Positions 21,074 to 24,297 of a DNA stretch of 24,297 bases are shown in pieces. Position numbers and translations under genes: made by a program. Positions within the stretch are counted from its first letter, which is position 1; each line of letters begins with the position of its first letter. Source of the DNA: an uncultured Bacillaceae bacterium (lineage in GTDB: Bacteria; Bacillota; Bacilli; Bacillales; Caldibacillaceae); contig CALKAK010000200.1 of the NCBI GenBank assembly GCA_937983015.1, positions 1 through 24,297 of the forward strand. The letters run 5' to 3'. The notes below the pieces were generated by a model. That model made no database searches and was not told where the DNA came from. It was given only the letters and a program-made list of their open reading frames with translations.

Positions 21074-21489
21074 GGTAGCTAATGTTCCGCGTGGTTTTCT
21101 GAAAGAAATAATTCGTTCAGTCATTGTTCACCGTACATTACTCCCCCCTCCTTATTCTCCTAATTCCGGCCATTGTGGAAGACCTTTTCCCTTTTCTTCG
21201 CAATAGATTAGAAGGATTTTTTGGATTTCGCAAATAGAATATTTCAATTGGTGTGTTCCAATAATATAAAAGACCTTTTTCTCAAAATTTCTTATGAAAA
21301 AGAAGACTTTTACGTGCCACATGGAGAACGGCCACCACCTGAAATTTCGATCGTGGACTGAACAATGTTCAAGCGCCGGTGGCTAGGCAATAACGGACAA
21401 ACCATGAAAATTTCGCAAAAACCATTTCTTTTGCGCTATCTTTCACGTATAATTAGGAATGTAAAAATTTTAATATAATTGGAGGATGA
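21074..21489. other. Intergenic region upstream of the Ca2+ ATPase gene
   Basis: About 415 bases without a supported gene. It holds an imperfect hairpin near 21266-21313 (AAAAGAC-CTTTTTC against GAAAAAG-AAGACTTTT). A possible -10 TATAAT is at 21448-21453 with a poor -35 (TTTCTT at 21425-21430, 17 bases spacing), about 40 bases before the ATPase start. No known riboswitch motif was recognised. Confidence 0.4.
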
Positions 21490-21492
21490 TTG

Positions 21493-24204
21493 TTGTTGTC
21501 ACGATGGTATTCAAAACCTTCTCAAGACATCATCAAAGAGTTACAGACTGATGTTGAGAAAGGCCTATCCAGCGAAGAAGCCAAAAGGCGGCTGGAAAAA
21601 TATGGTCCCAACCAGTTTGAAGAGGGAGAAAAAAACACGATTTGGAAAATGCTTTGGGACCAGATCAACGACCCACTAATCTGGATTTTGATGGTTGCAG
21701 CGGGGATTTCGGCCGCTGTTGGTGAATGGGTAGACTCCCTGATCATATTGGCCATTGTTATACTGAATGCGATCATAGGGGTAGTACAGGAAGCAAAAGC
21801 AGAAAAAGCCCTGGAAGCTTTAAAAGAAATGTCCACCCCACATGCATTCGTAAAACGCGATGGAGAAGTAAAAGAAATACCTGCGCAAGACGTAGTACCT
21901 GGTGATATCGTATTAATCGATGCGGGTCGTGCCATACCTGCAGATATACGTCTTCTGGAAACAGCCAACTTGCAAATTGAAGAATCCGCCCTAACAGGGG
22001 AATCGGTTCCTGTCGATAAAGATGCTTCATTCCTTTCAGATGAAGACATACCTCTGGGCGACCAGATTAACATGGCCTTCATGAATACCGTTTCTACATA
22101 TGGACGCGGCGTGGGAGTTGTTGTTGGCACGGGGATGAATACAGAAATGGGTAAAATCGCTAAAATGCTCGGTTCCCAGGAAAAAGAAATTACCCCGTTG
22201 CAAAAAAGTATCGCCCAGCTCAGTAAGATCTTAAGCGTCATCGCTTTAATTATCTGTGCGTTGTTCTTTATCGTTGGTGCCATTCAAGGCAGAGACATCC
22301 TGGAAATGTTCTTGACCGCTATAAGCCTGGCTGTTGCCGCGATTCCCGAAGGACTGGTAGCGATCGTTACGATCGTTCTGGCGATCGGTATGACCAACAT
22401 GAGTAAACGGAACGCCATTGTTCGCAAACTTCCTGCGGTTGAAACACTGGGATCCGTTAGCGTGATCTGTTCAGATAAAACTGGAACATTGACCCAAAAC
22501 AAAATGACCGTTACGAAGATTTTCGTAAACGGTAAAGAAATTGACATGGACCAGGTTTCAGCTGACGATGAGGCGACGAATGAGCTACTATCTGGAATGT
22601 CCCTCTGTTCCGACGCTACTGAAACAACGGGGGATCCTACAGAAATCGCCCTAGTTGTAGCGGCTAAGAAAATTGGTCAACCGAAAGAGCAGCTTGATCA
22701 AACGTATAAACGCGTCTTCGAGCTTCCTTTCGACTCGGATCGGAAACGGATGACCACCGTTCATCAAGCTGGCGATCGTTATGTCTCCTATACTAAAGGG
22801 GCATTAGAAAGCATCTTACCGAATGTAACCTCGATTTATAAAGATGGACAGGTACGTCCGATTACCGAAGAAGACAAAGAAGAAATCCGTAAAGCCTCCG
22901 AAGCCATGTCCGACCAAGCACTGCGGGTATTGGCTTTAGCAAAACGGGAAAATATCACGGAACAAGATTTCAACGAACAATTGGAAACAAATCTAACCTT
23001 TATCGGATTGACCGGAATGATCGATCCGCCACGTGAAGAAGTGAAAGATTCCATTCGCCAAACAAAATCGGCTGGTATTACAACGGTTATGATCACTGGT
23101 GACCATCCGAAGACAGCTTTAGCAATCGCAAAAGAACTTGGTATCGCCTCGAGCATTAATCAAACGATGACCGGAGCCGAAATTGATGCAGCTACTGATG
23201 AGGAATTACAAGAGCGCGTTAAAACCGTTCGTGTCTTTGCCCGGGTATCACCTGAACATAAAGTTCGCATCGTAAAAGCGATTAAAGCCAATGGTAAAAT
23301 TGCTTCCATGACCGGTGATGGTGTCAACGACGCACCTTCTCTAAAACAAGCTGACGTTGGTGTAGCCATGGGTATTACTGGAACAGACGTTGCCAAAGGA
23401 GCATCGGATATCATCTTAACCGACGATAACTTCGCTACCATTGTTAGTGCTGTCGAACAAGGAAGAAATATCTTCGCCAATATTAAAAAAGCGGTTCTGT
23501 TCTTACTATCCTGTAACCTTGGTGAAATTACCGCATTATTCCTGGGCATTTTGCTCAAATTACCGACACCATTAACTGCGGTACAAATTCTTTTCGTCAA
23601 CCTAATCACGGACTCCTTACCGGCTATTTCCCTTGGTATGGATCCAGACGATCCCGATATTATGAAACAAAAACCACGGGATCCGAAGGAAAGCATTTTG
23701 CACAACAATTACCTGTTTATCATCGGAAATGGTATTTTAATCGGATTGTTAACGCTCATTGCATTCGTATTTGAGCTTAACATGGAAGTCAAGCAGCTTT
23801 ATGCGGAAGGTGTACTAGCATCCAACAGTATTTTCGCACAAGATTGGTCAATGGCTAACCTTGAAGCAAATCCGGCATTATATGATGCCTTGATTCACGC
23901 GCAAACCATGGCGTTTGTTACACTGGCAATTGCCCAATTGTCCCATTCATTGAACATGAGAAACCGGACCAAGTCCATCTTCCAGGTTGGTCTATTCTCC
24001 AACAAATATCTGGTCGGTGCGATTTTAATTGGTATTGCCATCCAATTTGCTCTCGTGTACGTTCCGGGATTAAACACCGTCTTTAATATCTATCGTCTAG
24101 ATGATCCGGCTGACTTCATGATGATTTTAGTCGCCTTTATTACACCGATCGTCATTAATGAAATTATCAAGGCCTTTAGACGTATGTTCTTTAAAAAAAA
24201 ATGA
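21493..24204 (+). CDS. Type II Ca2+-transporting P-type ATPase
   Basis: A 903-residue cation ATPase exporting Ca2+ from the cytoplasm. Numbering from TTG 21490: N-terminal cation-ATPase domain (about 10-60), TGES (169-172), TM4 ion-site motif AAIPEGL (283-289), phosphorylation site SDKTGTLT (Asp329), nucleotide-domain KGALE (436-440), hinge TGDGVNDAP (608-616), TM5 NLGE (Asn676, Glu679), TM6 NLITDSLP (Asn704, Asp708) and TM8 AQLSHSLN (Gln816). SERCA-type site II residues are present; in site I the TM8 Glu is replaced by Gln. Length resembles Bacillus YloB (890). Three consecutive TTG codons (21490, 21493, 21496) could start translation; 21493 is chosen as it lies 7 bases after GGAGG. No regulator or partner gene is adjacent. 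Confidence 0.92.
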   Translation: MLSRWYSKPSQDIIKELQTDVEKGLSSEEAKRRLEKYGPNQFEEGEKNTIWKMLWDQINDPLIWILMVAAGISAAVGEWVDSLIILAIVILNAIIGVVQEAKAEKALEALKEMSTPHAFVKRDGEVKEIPAQDVVPGDIVLIDAGRAIPADIRLLETANLQIEESALTGESVPVDKDASFLSDEDIPLGDQINMAFMNTVSTYGRGVGVVVGTGMNTEMGKIAKMLGSQEKEITPLQKSIAQLSKILSVIALIICALFFIVGAIQGRDILEMFLTAISLAVAAIPEGLVAIVTIVLAIGMTNMSKRNAIVRKLPAVETLGSVSVICSDKTGTLTQNKMTVTKIFVNGKEIDMDQVSADDEATNELLSGMSLCSDATETTGDPTEIALVVAAKKIGQPKEQLDQTYKRVFELPFDSDRKRMTTVHQAGDRYVSYTKGALESILPNVTSIYKDGQVRPITEEDKEEIRKASEAMSDQALRVLALAKRENITEQDFNEQLETNLTFIGLTGMIDPPREEVKDSIRQTKSAGITTVMITGDHPKTALAIAKELGIASSINQTMTGAEIDAATDEELQERVKTVRVFARVSPEHKVRIVKAIKANGKIASMTGDGVNDAPSLKQADVGVAMGITGTDVAKGASDIILTDDNFATIVSAVEQGRNIFANIKKAVLFLLSCNLGEITALFLGILLKLPTPLTAVQILFVNLITDSLPAISLGMDPDDPDIMKQKPRDPKESILHNNYLFIIGNGILIGLLTLIAFVFELNMEVKQLYAEGVLASNSIFAQDWSMANLEANPALYDALIHAQTMAFVTLAIAQLSHSLNMRNRTKSIFQVGLFSNKYLVGAILIGIAIQFALVYVPGLNTVFNIYRLDDPADFMMILVAFITPIVINEIIKAFRRMFFKKK

Positions 24205-24242
24205 ACAAGATGATACTTACAAAGCCGCATGATTAAATAGGT

Positions 24243-24297
24243 TAAAAAGAGGCTGGGACAAAACTAGCTTCAAATAGTGAGACAGGAGAATTTGAGT
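24243..24297. repeat. Start of a common Firmicute repeat/terminator-like element, cut by the window edge
   Basis: TTAAAAAGAGGCTGGGACAA at about 24242-24261 is the usual opening of an intergenic hairpin sequence repeated in many Bacilli and staphylococci ('AAAAGAGGCTGGGACA..'). The matching arm lies beyond the window. It would be expected to terminate the ATPase transcript. Confidence 0.45.

Noticed and set aside
21522..22283. A 253-codon minus-strand open frame, with another of 182 codons at 23160-23708
   Set aside because: Both are antisense shadows of the intact Ca2+ ATPase gene, without ribosome sites and with low-complexity Ser/Ile/Ala composition typical of reversed coding DNA.

Overview
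The window looks like ordinary chromosome of an endospore-forming Bacillaceae. Three things suggest this: pdaA (spore cortex muramic-delta-lactam synthesis), a block of genes matching the Bacillus yfk/yfl neighbourhood (yfkD, yfkH, yfkI, yfkJ, yfkK, a second-type map, and a DUF1992 gene like yflB), and strong AGGAGG-type ribosome sites with frequent TTG starts. A complete pyruvate formate-lyase pair (pflB-pflA) indicates fermentative, facultatively anaerobic life. The species cannot be fixed from the sequence; a thermotolerant fermentative Bacillaceae is only a guess. No rRNA, tRNA, CRISPR array, prophage or intact insertion sequence was seen.

Layout. 1-113: start of an EamA-type transporter running off the left edge. 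634-1785: a secreted CwlO-like NlpC/P60 endopeptidase. 1893-4960 (minus): pdaA, a decayed TetR/ABC-transporter cluster, a small SE1561-like gene whose reading frame runs through a terminator hairpin, and yfkD. 5077-5563: a small orphan transcription unit and a control region with three Fur-like boxes. 5564-7492: the P1B-type iron-efflux ATPase pfeT. 7559-9370 (minus): the yfkJ-yfkI-yfkH operon, divergent from yfkK (9517-9753). 10369-12061: a small YjzC-like protein, map and a DUF1992 gene. 12195-13433: aminopeptidase AmpS. 13836-17056: pflB and pflA with Rex-like sites upstream and two hairpins between them. 17328-17737 (minus): a broken small gene. 17997-20161 (minus): a polar amino-acid (arginine-type) ABC importer operon with a large dyad over its promoter. 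20402-21073: two small proteins of unknown function. 21490-24204: a type II Ca2+-transporting P-type ATPase, followed by the start of a repeat-like element at the right edge.

Functionally the window mixes envelope and spore-wall enzymes (CwlO-like, PdaA), metal and cation homeostasis (PfeT, Ca2+ ATPase), protein maturation and peptide turnover (Map, AmpS), anaerobic pyruvate cleavage (PflB activated by PflA) and amino-acid uptake. I found no convincing new multi-gene system. The points most worth a second look are in regulation and small genes: the Fur-like array and orphan transcript before pfeT, the dyad over the amino-acid transporter promoter, the Rex-like sites before pflB, the small genes at 20402 and 20912, and the decaying loci.
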